A DNA stretch of 64,000 nucleotides. Source: Apiospora phragmitis (taxonomy: Eukaryota; Ascomycota; Sordariomycetes; Amphisphaeriales; Apiosporaceae). The stretch spans positions 1,054,001 through 1,118,000 of the forward strand of contig JAQQWL010000016.1 in NCBI GenBank assembly GCA_038363925.1. Reading direction: 5' to 3'. How positions within the stretch are numbered: the stretch's first letter is position 1; each line of letters opens with the position of its first letter. Positions 46,762 through 58,515 of the stretch are shown here, piece by piece. Made by a program: the position numbers and the translations under genes. Under the pieces are notes generated by a model that searched no databases, was not told where the DNA came from, and saw only the letters and a program-made list of their open reading frames with translations.

Positions 46762-48347
46762 TCATGCACCTGGAGCCTGGAAAATGAGTCTTTTCTGCGA
46801 GGGTGAAGGCGGCGGCTGCTTCCACGCAGGCTGATCCGGGTCAAACCCGACCAGGCAGTTGACCGTCTCCGCCCCTCGCCCGCGTCATTGATCTGTGTCC
46901 CAGTAGGGTCCTTCCATCGGCCAGCCAATTTGATGTAAGCATCGAGGGCATCCGTCAAGATCCACCCGAGACCCAACGCGTCCCGTGCCCGCGCGTGCGC
47001 ATAGAACTGCAGCAGATTCTTGGCTGCTGCCCTCTCCCCCTTCCCGAGGAGCGCTCGAGCGCCGCTCTCGACCCATTCGATATCGGAAATCGACTGGTTC
47101 TCGAACGCCACCAGCATGTCCGTGACGATGGGATGGAACAGCGTCGGCGCTGAGCACATGTAGTACAGCACGCGCTTGAACAGGCGGCCCGCGAACACGG
47201 AGGCCTCCTGCAGCTCGAAGCCCGGGTTCAGGAAGCTCGACGACGCGCCGGTCGTAAGGTACCGGTGCTGCCCGTACTCGGGCAGGACAGCGTCGACACC
47301 GAGCCAGCCGGGCAGGAAGGGCGCGGCGACGGAGCCCGTCGGAGCGTTCCAGATGCGGATCAGGTCCGGGTCGAGGCCCGGGTACAGGCTGACGACCTGG
47401 CCGTAGCCGGCCTCGTCGTCGGAGATGCGCGGGTCGCGGACCCGCTCCATCAGGTCTTTCTCCGTCACGGGCGCCATGGCCCGCGTGGCGTCTTCCAGCT
47501 GCGCTTGCGACATGTACTTGAACCCGCCGTCCCGCGCCGTGTAGTTGTCGCCCTGCTTGCCGTAGGCTTTGAAGATGTTGAAGGGCTCCCCTGATTTGGG
47601 ATCCCACCACCCGCGCTCGGCGGCGAAGTCGACGAGGTGGCCGGAGCCCATGTAGTCCCGGCTGTCCTTGAAGTCGACGGGGAAGTCCTCGATATAGCCC
47701 GGATACAGCACGCGGACCTCGTCGGGGCCGAGCCGCTCCGCCGCCCAGAGCTTTTGGCCGCCGGCGAACTCCCATACCACCCAGCCCTCGTCCTTGTCCG
47801 CGATCAGGTGCGAGTTCCCGCCGTAGGTGGCCTCTCCGTACTCGCCAATGAGGCGACCAATGATCTCAACGCCCTCGCGCGCCGTCGCCGCGCGCTCCAG
47901 GACGATGCGCGCGAGGTCGCTGTACTGCAGCCCCGTCTGGGGGTCGGGCGTCATGTCGTACAGCTCGTCGCGGCTGTCGGCCCAGACGTCGCGGACAGCC
48001 ACGCCCCGTTCGTTGACACCGCCGTTGGTCAGGGGCGCGGGAAAGCCCTCGAAGTCCGAGTACTCCATGCTGACGTACCGGAACGTGTGGCCGGCCTGGG
48101 GGATCTGGAGGAGGCGGCCGGGCTTGACGGCATCCTGGGTCACCCCGACGGTGATGGTGGCGTTGGGCGCGTGGTCGGCCGCGGGGAAGATTTGTAGCCA
48201 GTGGGACGACACTTCCTCGCCGGTCCCGCCTACCATGACGACGCCGTCCGCAGTGAGGTCCTTGCCTACATAGAACGCATAGCTGGCATGTACGGGCCCT
48301 GCTGCGAGCAGACCTATCGATATGAGGGCGCAAATCGAGTTAACCAT
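46762..48347 (-). CDS. Secreted C69-family dipeptidase-like Ntn hydrolase, Ser at the nucleophile position, C-terminal frame break
   Basis: Peptidase family C69 (PepD-like) members are N-terminal-nucleophile hydrolases acting on dipeptides or amides. ATG at 48347 gives signal peptide ICALISIGLLAAGPVHA; cleavage after Ala21 would expose Ser22 (SYAFYVGKDLTADG), where the family uses Cys. Conserved blocks follow: GGTGEEVSSHWLQIFP, PLTNGGVNERGVAVRDVW, YSDLARIVLERAATAREGVE, YGGNSHLIADKDEGWVVWEF and PGYIEDFPVDF. Near the end the frame shifts at a CCCC run on the plus strand (46872-46875). One more base there gives the natural-looking tail ETVNCLVGFDPDQPAW and ends at 46762 (528 aa), whereas the raw frame runs on as basic, unlike-family sequence to 46734. 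The family call is firm; activity is uncertain. Confidence 0.85.
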
Positions 48348-49033
48348 AGCGTTGGATAGATATACGCGCTACGGGGACAAGATAACCTTGGAGATGCCTC
48401 CGCCAGGCGCTGGATGAGATAAACTCCCTCTGTAAATAATGATCGGTCTCCAAGCGCTTTAGCGTGCCGAGCTCGGTCCATTGATCGATTCCGAAAAATT
48501 CGTGCTGGCCGGCAGGCTCGGGTCAAAGTGCCGGCTGGCTGGGATGGGGATAGTCAGACGTGCATTACTTGACTCGATCCCTGTATTCCGATGGTGGAAG
48601 CAACTTAACCTAGTCGGGTCTCTTTATCAACGTGGCAACTGGTGCCGACCAAGGTTTCTACACTATAGAGGTATGCATTATACACGAGTCACGAGCTACG
48701 AATATTCCAGTGATTCCCTTGCATACAGTGTCGTGCCCCTGATATGTTGTTCAATACGCCATCCCGTATAATGATGCTATCCCGCAGTATGTAAAATATT
48801 GCGTACGCCGTGATGCGAATGATTACCATGGTGCTTACGTTACCGATGCCATAACCATCTTTCACATTGCTTGGGTATCTGATTTCTAAACGAACGCCAG
48901 CCACAGGCCAATACTGGAAGCCATGGCATATGCAGATGATTCATAATGCATCGTTACCCCAAATCGCTTGAGTTGTACAATAACTCTTTCCCCTTGGTCC
49001 TGTTGATCACTCAAGAAATACACCGGGGGCGGC
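48348..49033. other. Intergenic, 0.7 kb
   Basis: Promoter of the C69 gene and 3' flank of the USP-like gene, both leftward. No other feature is seen. Confidence 0.5.
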
Positions 49034-52000
49034 TCATTTTGTGCCATACTCCTCGTCAACTTCCATATCCATGTTCATCACATCCACAGCCGGCTTTTCA
49101 CTGCTTGACGGACGCGCTAGGAATGACATGGGCCTACCCACCCGCTCTTGCATTTCGGGTTCTCTCGACTCGAGCCCCAAAAGGTCACCGTCGCTGCTCA
49201 GCTTTGAGGGCGCACTTTCAGTCGTCCTGCACGTAGCCAGAGACTCAACTAGACCCCCAAGTTTATTAGACTGCGGGGCTGGACTAGCAAATTCTTGGTG
49301 TGAGGTGGTTGGCTCTTCGAATGCATCCTCATTATACATTAGCATCTCTCTGTCGGAGCCCCGACCTGTGCTACCCAGCGTGGCAAGAGACGAGCTTCGA
49401 CTGTGCTTCCTCTTAGTAGCCGAGGCGAAGTCAATACCCTGCCAGGAATCTAGAGAGGGCACATCTGGCGCTGGAGCAGACTCATGGGTTTGCTCCTCGC
49501 TGAGTTCTCGTTGAAATGAGCGGTTGTCGACTTGCACAAACATCTAGTCCTGTTCAGAATCATCACTGCCAGGGCCTGGGAACGGCAACACTTACTCGCA
49601 GTGCCTGCGACAATGGCATTGGCTCTTCTTCGTAAGCTGCTTCAGTAGCGTACACAAGAATTGGATTCTTCGATTCCGACCCAGCGGCAACCAAAACATC
49701 ACCGAGTGTTGTTCTCTGAATCAACGAGTTAGCGCCCAGGACGTTTGCAATGCAGTCAGTTACGCAGCCAAACCTACCTCCACAGTGATAGGGTGAGCGT
49801 CTTTGGCGGCATAGCCGACCTTCCACCATTGTCCATCCAGTTTTGTTTCCGGTTGGTCTTCAAACTGCATGAGATCATCGTCTTCCTTCGCACACAGATA
49901 TGCTATCCCGGGAGCAATAGCAACGCCTCGAAGGTGATACTTGTGAATCGGATTCCAGAATTGGGGCTGATAGCGTTCAGGGTCGGACTTGTGGATGTAT
50001 TTAGACTCGAACTCGGCATCAGCTTCCTCTTCTCGGCAGGTCAGAATCTTGGAAGCGTTACTTAGCGCTTCCAAGCATTGTCTATGCCGCATCTCCATCT
50101 TAGACATCTGTGTTTCGATACATTTGAGCTGCTCCCGGGCTAGTTGGATTTTCTCCTGAAGTGCTGCGTACTTCTCGCTTTCCTTTTCCGTGAAGGAATA
50201 TGCAGAAGTGTTTTGGAGTGCAAAGAGGTCCTCCATCGTAGGTGCATTGCCTTGGCCCACGCGCTCACGAACTTGACGCCATTGCGCGTCCTGACGCAAT
50301 CTCTGCATCAGGTCCTCACATGTCTTTATGACCTTTTGGCAACAATCACGGCTTCCGTGGGACCTGCCCAGCCACTTATGGGCTTGGTCGTTTTCCCCAT
50401 GATGGCACTCCAATATGCTCTTCTTCCAGTCTTCAATCGCTTTGAGGCCGGTCTGCTTGAGCTGGTGCACGTGTACCTGAAGTTCGGCAGCCATACCCTT
50501 CCTCTCCTCTGTGTAGCGATCAACATAGAGCACAGCAGGAATGTCGCAAGTCCTTTGAAGACCCTGTCCATTAAATCGGATCGTGAGAACATCGCTGGGC
50601 TGCACCAAAGTAGCAGCCTTAGACTCCTCTGGGTCCCAACGTTGCGGTGCCAGAGCATGGTGCCAGAAAAGGCGGTCCAGGGCATCATAAAGGGAATCTA
50701 CTTCCCCCCACGCGAAATTGTGATCATTAGCCCCAACATCCAAGAGCATGAAACGAGCCGTTTCCTCATCATCATTGGGTTCCTCATCGGGTTTCTCGGA
50801 TTTTGCATCGGATTCCTTGTCGGATCTCTCATCGGGTTTCTTTCTGGGAAAGATGTAATGCGCCTTGCCCACGGTTTCGAGGCGGCCGTATTGGCAGTTG
50901 GGGATTTCATCTCCCACTTTCCTCAGGGCTTCGAAGAAATTGTGATCAATATCAGCCGGCGCCCAACTACCATTAGTGGGATCGATGTCAGATGTCTGGG
51001 CTATCACATCAGCGCTGCCGTAGCTTCTGTCGGTGTTGTCAAGGAAAGCAAGTAGACGTTGCAATTCATCCACAAAGCTGGGAAAGACGCCCTCTGACGA
51101 TGCATCCGCTTCTTCGCCGTCCTGTGCAGGTCCCCTGATAGGCTGCCCTTTCCACCAGTCCATATGACTCCCGTAGTCTTTAACTGCGGAACCTGCAGCA
51201 TACGAAAGTAAAACATTCCTCGCTAGTGGTATACTGTGGTATATGGAGATGAGGGCCCCCAGGCGATGGTCGTTGAGTGAGCGAAGAAATGCGGGTGCAC
51301 CTTGCTTGCGCTTGCGGGCTGACGGGGGAGGGTCGGCAGCTGGAGTATTGCCATCCGACTTGGTTGGCACCAGAGCCCACTGATCCTGCTGGTAATCGGG
51401 TCGGTTTGCCGGGCCAAAGTGTTTGACGTTCGGGTCGTTATCCACCACGCCAACTTCTTGAGGAACGCCGGACTGAGCAGCAGACTCGGCAAGAGCTCGC
51501 CGCAGATCAGCATCTTCATCGGCCGCAGTAGTCGGGGCACCTGGAACGTAGGCAGAGTCAGCTATACACGCTGCCTCGGACGCAGTCAAGTCGACTAGCC
51601 TACCCAACGGTGATCGGTTCGCCGCCCTGGACGGCGGACGGGTGGGACCTGTGCTGTTTTGGTAGTTGGAAACCTCGTCGGGTCCTTGTATGTTGAAGGC
51701 GGGGATTGTGCCGCCGGGGTTCTGTGTGTCATCGCCGTCTCGCCCTGCTGAAAAGGCCGTGTCGTCCCACGCATTATCATACTATATATGAAGGGCACAT
51801 CAGCTACCTAGCTCAGCATACCCAAGTATATGTCGTTTGGTGCGTACCTTCTTCGCGGATTCTGGGTCGTCAAAGTACTCGTTGATAGCTCGCTCGAGAT
51901 TGTTGTGGTTTGCCTGGGCGACAACGATGTGTCAGTCCATCTTTTCCGTCTCTCGGGCAGCATGAGAATGGGCATTGACAAACCTGTAGGCTCCGAATGG

Positions 52001-52064
52001 CCACATCTCGGCTCATGCCAGCAATAGAGCAGAGCGTATCGACATCTGCGTCGGCGACACTCAT
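49034..52064 (-). CDS. UBA- and UIM-containing USP25/28-like protein, probably inactive deubiquitinase
   Basis: Model: complement(join(49034..49543,49596..49715,49778..51781,51848..51913,51984..52064)), 926 aa; all four junctions keep frame with GT-AG ends. Residues 5-45 form a UBA-like domain (DVDTLCSIAGMSRDVAIRSL then ANHNNLERAINEYFDDPE). A UIM-like motif DADLRRALAESAAQ lies near residue 140. A region resembling the USP25/28 catalytic domain follows: PAFLRSLNDHRLGALISIYH aligns with the Cys box but has His221 at the Cys position, and IPAVLYVDRYTEERKG matches the IIYMDRY segment. A coiled-coil insert (ALQEKIQLAREQLKCIETQ) comes next, and the His-box region (YHLRGVAIAPGIAYLCAKE) lacks the catalytic His. 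A hydrophilic 170-residue tail ends the protein. A ubiquitin-binding role is inferred; it could be a scaffold or decoy. Confidence 0.75.
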
Positions 52065-53372
52065 GTTGGCTTGATGGCAGCACGAGAGCCGGTCGCACTG
52101 TGGTCGAAGGTTGCACGCCACCTAGGCCAAGATGACATGGGAGGTGGTATATGGCTTTTGGCAAGCTACGTCGGCCGGCAGAGGAAGTAAGCTCAAGGTC
52201 AATGGATGCGCCGATCTTGCGCAACGACGCTGGATATGCTGTAATTATATTCGGCAGCGTCAGTCAAGCGAGCGAGCGAACTGCGGCCCAAATGATGCCA
52301 GAGTAAATACAAGTTGTTGGCTGAAATGAAAGACTGGTAGCAACCAATACCTACATGGATATCTTGGCTACATGTGCGTGTATAGCTCGCTCCTCACACA
52401 GCCTTGCATTGGAGCTTCCTTGCTTCTGATAGGTGCTGGTTGAGGCGGCACATGCCCTAGTAATAAGTACTGTACATATATGGTAGGTACCGAGCGTCTG
52501 GCGTTGGATTGCGGGGATAGCCGCTGGAAGACGCCCATTATGTAACATGCATTGCCCGCGCTATTCCATGAATCGTCAGACCTGTTGGAATCAACAGTTA
52601 ATCTGCACCGTGAAAACAATGGTAAGAAGTTCTAGGAAGCTGTAGAAGGTGTGTGGTATGCCTCAGAGGCTGATGTCACCTATATAAGGCACGATATATA
52701 ATCTATCAATACTTTGGGAAAAATATATAGAGTTATATATATATAATCTATACGGTTCCTGACAGCCCAGGGATTAGACTGCAGACACTTATATCATCCA
52801 TGGATGTCTTCTTTGGCCCGCATACGCTCCGCTCATCCTCATATCTCTGCATCTGGAATCCCGCCATACGCAATCAATACCGAATCAGGTAGTTCTCCAA
52901 GGTCACTCCTCGACTGGAGGCACCTGGTCTACATGACAGCCACAGTAGCACAAGGTTTACATAGGACATTGGCGCTTCTATGCCGTTTTGAATATGTGAT
53001 GATGGATTGAATACAGTCTATCGCAATGAAGCACCCCTATTAACACCACCCCAAGATACCCTTCAGCGCCCTAATACCAAAGAGAAAAAAATCGAATTAC
53101 CTCTATCATTATATAAAGAGCCCCCCCCTCCCCGGTCTAGAACAGAAGCAATCGCCAATGCCCGCAGTGAAAGCCGTCAATCCAAACGTTGAGGCCCAAT
53201 AGAGATTCCACCTGCCTACTCCGTCGAGTAGAAAATGGTCTGTGGAACGCCGATCAACCGACGCTATGCAAATGTGTAGTCATGTCTCCGCCTGCGCCGT
53301 CCGTGGTCAAGGAGATCTGGCATGGTCCATTCGTTCGTGTATCTGCGGATCCATCCCGGAGTTTCGTGCTTA
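52065..53372. other. Intergenic, 1.3 kb
   Basis: Promoter of the USP-like gene and 3' flank of cdc34. AT-rich TA repeats lie near 52730-52760. I see no gene. Confidence 0.5.
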
Positions 53373-54152
53373 CTAAGAATCCTCGTCCTCGCTGGCGCCA
53401 TCCTCGTCCTCTCCATCATCGTCGAAATCTCCCATCTCCTCGTCGCCCGTGTCGCTGCCGCCAAAGTCCAGCTCTTCGTCGCTCTCGGCCCAGAATGCTG
53501 CCTCGTCGTCAACCGATTTTGGGGGAGGTGTCGCATCTAGTGTGGTCGGCATGACAAACCCTGCGGGGATGTCGGCTTTAGACCTTTGTACGACCTCACC
53601 TGCCTTTCTGTTATAACTGGCCCGGTCGTCCCGGTACATGACACCAGCGTCCACATTGGCAGGCGAGTTGATCTCTGGGTCATCCAAGAGGAGCAGCACA
53701 GATCGTAGGACGGATTCGACACCTTGCAGTGGCGACCATCTCTCGCTGGCAGCCTCACCTGACATGATATCCTCGCCTGGGTTGTGGAGAATCGATATGC
53801 ACAGCTTGCCATCAGGGTACACGTTCGGGTGATAGATGGGAATCATGAAGCGGAACGTCGGTGGCTTGTATGGGTAATCGTTCTCGAAAAGCATTTCCGC
53901 CTTGAAATAACCGGCGTTGAAGGCGCTGTCCGAGTTAATGACCATCAGGCCAAGCTTCCAGTGGAGCAGGTTGTCGTTGGCGAGCTACAGGAAGAAGGCA
54001 AAAACGTCAGTTCCAATCAAGCTCTGGAGGATGCATATAATACGTATATCGGCGTGACATACATCGATGTTAACCCATGGCTCCTTCTGAAGTTCGCCCA
54101 GTTCTTGCATGAGACGGGTCTTGGCACCATTGAGACCTGCCCCAGGAGCCAT
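53373..54152 (-). CDS. cdc34: Ubiquitin-conjugating enzyme E2 Cdc34 (Ubc3)
   Basis: E2 partner of SCF ubiquitin ligases, which drives degradation of cell-cycle regulators in the nucleus and cytosol. Model: complement(join(53373..53984,54063..54152)), 233 aa, with one 78-nt intron after WVNID. The UBC fold is complete: HPN at 82-84, catalytic Cys92 in DGKLCISIL, followed by the Cdc34-specific acidic loop (HNPGEDIMSGEAASERWSP), then DDPEINSPANVDAGVMYRDD. The Cdc34 hallmark RSKADIPAGFVMPT follows. The C-terminal 50 residues are strongly acidic (Asp/Glu/Ser-rich), as in Cdc34 tails that bind the SCF basic canyon and carry CK2-type sites. Start ATG 54152 matches the usual N-terminus. It is divergent from med19, 3.2 kb away. 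Confidence 0.93.
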
Positions 54153-57100
54153 CTTGCTGCCGCAGTGTCGTATGTTGTATGTGCACTTTTTGTGACTTGA
54201 AGTGATGCAGAAGTGAGTAATGTGAAAAATCGACTGTCGTGGCCCTTTTGGGGAGCGTTCTCAGTTTGACTCGAGCTGCCGAGGGCAGGCCGGTTTTGAA
54301 GACGTTGCGTGCCTGGGTTCAGTCCAAGTGACCGGCCATATAAGAAAGCGATAACAAACTCCTTTGTGTTGACCCTGGTCGGTTTGGGGTGGTAAGGGAA
54401 CAGGTCGACGAGGAATGCAAACGAAGATAGATACAAGCCACCGGAGAGAAAAATCAAAGATTGATGGAGAAAGGAAACCGAACCTTGATGGGATCCGCCG
54501 CGAGGGGTGAGGTTGTCGTTGTTGAAGTCAATAGATAAGCCTCCAGTAGGAACGTACGTACTTTGGGAGTTGGGAAAATGGCGGGGGGCCTAGTTGGGTT
54601 TTAAACAGCCGCAGTCGCAGCAGGACTGCGAACTGACTCCGGTGTGCCTGCCAGGTACTGACGGGGCCCGGCCTGTCTAAGGTTTCTGTCATGCCCCAAA
54701 ACTGGGATGGGATCAGAACCTTGCCTTGCGTTCAAGTATGGAGCGGTGGCGCCAGGCGTCACTGCGTGCCTGCGTGCATCAAATCAATCGGATAGCCGCT
54801 TACTCCCTGACTGAGGATCCTCCAATAGTGCGCCCCGCCCCAGTCGCCATCACCGTACTGTAGTGTAATCGTCCAGTCCATTGATAAACAAAGTCCATCA
54901 ATCGTGACCGCTCTGCGACGTGTTACATGTAAGCGACAAGACCGACTGACTCGCCTGCTCGCCTCTCGCGTCCCGACTCCTGGTATCAACTTCTGCTGAC
55001 ATTGTGAGGTGAAAGTTGACGTGCGACGCTGTAGGGAGTCGGTAGATAGGTACCGAGATTACTACCAGCTTCTTCATATGACCTAGGAGTAGTGGTCACA
55101 AGACAGCGGCTGGTTACCTTATACGAGCAATGTAGATTCAGACATGGAAGGAGTAAGGCGCCTTGAGGGCTGAAGGTCTGGGGTCTTGCACGGTGCTTGA
55201 TATGAAAGCTACCCAAATAAAACTCATTGCCATCCCTGGAGAAGAGTGTAGGATATGTAGTGGCAATGACGGGTTTCTGGCAGATGTTGAACTACCCAAT
55301 TCCGATACTCCATGCTCGCGTCAATGATCTGTCAACAGTATCAAATGGAACTCTCAATGAGGAAGACCCCTAGGTACGGTACTCGAACAATGAATATTAT
55401 ATATGTTTAGCGTGTACACTTCAATCACTGGCCATCATGAAATCTGGGTCAACTACACTTGGTCTTTGTAGGGGAAGAGTCTTCCGAATTACACATACCT
55501 GATCCCATGAGTGGAAAGCTCAGTAATCGATTTCGGGTCGGAATGAGTATATGGGATCAAAGTAGGAGCGTAGAAGCGAGATGGAATGGTCACGTTGGTA
55601 CGACTGTGTGGTAAACCTACTGGAGAGCCATTGATTGTTGGTCACACATATCCAAGAATTCAGTATCGCATTAATAAGATATCCCCCATAAACTGGCAAC
55701 GGATGATGGGCGGCCTGGATGATGATGATCGGAGGCTGAAGTAAGCTTCAAAAAGGCTCTTGCCGGGTTGAACCGACTTGCTTACCTGTAGGTACCTTCC
55801 ATGCATTCGTTGCCCTACCGCATCCATGAGGCCTTACGTGCAGTGCTGGTGTTGGGTGTGTGGGTTCTCCCATTGTATCAAATGGGCCGTGTGCATTTCG
55901 CGCTCCTGAAGAAACACTTCCAATTTCCAACCACCGCTCAGCCGCTCTCAAGCCCTGGAAAATCGTGTTGGAATACGACTGCCCTTGAAATACTGGGCGT
56001 ATGTAGGGTGTATTTGTTATGAGGAGGTCGAGGCTAGGTTGTCTCCTGGCGTTGTTGATGAGATGAACTCCAACAACGTCGAAAGCGCATCGCCTTTTGG
56101 GGAAGACCAACAGTGGTAGAAAACGTTTGGTATGGTGTGACAGGAAGAATAAAGGCTTTGACCGATCTTAAAGGGAACGTGATACAAAGAAAACCCATGG
56201 ATCCGTGGAATCGTTGTCTAACGGAACGGGCTTCAGAGGGTGTATGCCCATCATTGCATTCCATGTGCCATCCCAGAACGGTAGGTTAGATGTTACCACT
56301 AGAACATGGGCGGTGGGTCAGGGGGTGTGTGATGCAGAAAGAAAGCGGAGCTCAAGCAAATAAGGCGTGTTCAGGTTTCGCAGGCAACAGACGGGGGAGG
56401 TGGACCGTGGATAATGGCTGCTGGTCGTCCAGGTCTCTGCTGCTTGCTCTGCTTGTACCATTTTGTTTCTAGGCTGAATTGCACTGTATTCTGTGACCAG
56501 GCCAGGTAAGACCAGCAGCACTTTAGCCTGGTTACAGCGCACACCAGCGCACACGGACGCCCTGCCTACCTCCGGCCATTTCTCTCTCTCACTGTGTGGC
56601 TTGCACAGTGGATTATCTGCCCATTCTCTCTCTAGGCCCAATCCAGCCCCGTCACAATCGAGACCCCATCCGTCCATATCCATCCCCCTTCAGTTTGCCT
56701 GCTGATCTCAGCTTTCCCTTCACCATCATCTATCTCCCTCTTCTGGCCAAACGACGACATTGACCAGCGCCGAACAGCACCGACCTCTGCGACATCAAAA
56801 TCATCGCAGTCGCTGCTGTATTCACATTCTTTGACGTAGAACGATCCGAAAAAGTGCCCGCGGCCAATTAAATTTGTGCATGCAGGCTGGGAAGTTGGGT
56901 CTCTTGGGCGACCCCAACCGGTCCTGAGGGCGGTATTTTCGCGCGACAGCAACCATCACCACCGAAAACATACGACCGAACGAGCAACGACGACGACCAT
57001 TTCCTTTCGCAACCTCCAGCCCGATTTCGCATCCTCGTACCTCACCTTGGCCGGACCCTAGTCGATTGTGCGCAGCATCACAAAGGTTTCTTGGATTGTT

Positions 57101-57325
57101 TATCCTTTGACGATATCGTTTTTTCCGCAATTTGCCCGTGTCCAACCACTCTAGTCGGTCGGCCTTTAGTGTCCTGGTTTTTCCGGCCTCAACTCCACAG
57201 AACCGACTCCATTCTTGTTGACCACGCTGCATCTTCATCAACGGCTTCAGGTTTTGCTTTGCCCATCGACGGAATTGACCATTGTTCCTGCCGCATCCGC
57301 CGCCCTGACCGGCGTGAGGAAATCA
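54153..57325. other. Intergenic, divergent promoter region, 3.2 kb
   Basis: Separates leftward cdc34 and rightward med19. Pyrimidine-rich DNA near 56580-57320 probably includes the med19 promoter and leader. Open frames of about 100-140 codons here have no domain or consistent ATG start. No gene is supported. Confidence 0.5.
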
Positions 57326-58515
57326 ATGGCCACGATGTCCTTCAATCCACAAACACCTCAGAGTCCGTCGCAGTTATCGCCCAGCACTGCGGACCCCGTG
57401 TCGAGCAGCATGAATTCTTCCATGACATCAATCACCACCCTTCCAACTCCTGCACACAGCGTCAACGGATCAATACAGCACGGTGATTCCACGCAAGACA
57501 TCGCCATGTCGGATGCCGACTCGCCACACAAGCGGAAACGAATGCCCGACGATATGGGCGAGCCAGGACATAAGAAGACTCACCTTGAGGATCCTCGCAG
57601 GCTCGGCATCGAAGACTTGCACATGGATGTTGGCGAGAAGTACTTTCTTTGCAGAACTCGTAAGGCACCCTTATCTATGATTGAAGATGACTGAAGCAGC
57701 TATTGTCCCTGGTATGGCGTGCAGAACATGTGGTTGACACTCTGCTCTTCTATAGCCCATTCTGTGTCCTTACCTAGTGTCTCTGAAGATCTTTTCGAGA
57801 TGTTCGGATTGACCGGCATTGCCGCCGAGGTAGCACGGACAAAGCCAAATGGAGAAAAGAACGCTCTACGTAAGACGTACAAGGGTCACATCAAATCGCT
57901 TGGTGTCAATGGTCATTTTGATAAGGTTGAGAAAGACCCGTACGATCAGGATGGCTTCATGCACATGCTCCTGTATCCCGAGTCCGAATGGCATGTACAC
58001 GAGGTACAAGGCAAAGAGGTCGAACGAGGATTTTCAGACGCAGTCCAAACAAACTTGTCGCGGGCCATGACAATGGCGAGGACGCTCGACAAGGAGCTAT
58101 GGGATAGCTCTGTGCTTGGTGATTTGGCACCCAGCGTCGTGACTAAGAAGCCGAAGGAGGGTTCGAAGAAAGCCACGCCCATCGGGTCCGCTGGCGGTCT
58201 CAGCAATGCGAGCAAACTGCAGGTGCCGCAGGTCAATCGCGTGAGACGGATCGGCAAGAAGCGAAGCTACCAAGATAGCAGTTTTGAGGGCTACGGGGAC
58301 GGATTCCCTGACGACGATCAAGGCGCCGCTTCAGGCTACTCAACTGGTGAAGGCGACGATCGGTCGTCGAAGCTGAAGAGGAGAAAACAGGTGACTACAG
58401 TCCAGCCGTAGTCCAATGTTCTCGGCCTCATCACTAACGTTTGAAATAGAACCCCGGAACCGGTTCATCCTTTGGCGGAAGTGTACGAAATGGCTACAGC
58501 GGGATAGGAACATGA
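57326..58515 (+). CDS. med19: Mediator subunit 19 (Med19/Rox3)
   Basis: Head-module subunit of the Mediator complex, which links activators to RNA polymerase II. Model: join(57326..57659,57756..58390,58450..58515), 344 aa. The N-terminal 90 residues are Ser/Pro/Thr-rich. The conserved Rox3 domain includes [15 protein letters not shown], then across the first intron [61 protein letters not shown] and [21 protein letters not shown]. The C-terminus is basic and Ser/Gly-rich ([30 protein letters not shown]). The final exon adds [20 protein letters not shown], typical of fungal Med19 ends. ATG 57326 was chosen as the first Met of the domain frame; a second Met lies 6 nt on. Confidence 0.93.

Noticed and set aside
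46885..47775. 296-codon second minus-strand frame inside the C69 gene
   Set aside because: Arg/Gly/Pro-rich alternative frame typical of GC-rich genes; the other frame has all family motifs.
50144..51055. 303-codon plus-strand frame with a hydrophobic GFLIGFL repeat
   Set aside because: Antisense of the acidic Lys/Asp/Glu repeat region (KSEKPDEEPNDDEE) of the USP-like gene; the hydrophobic pattern is a by-product.
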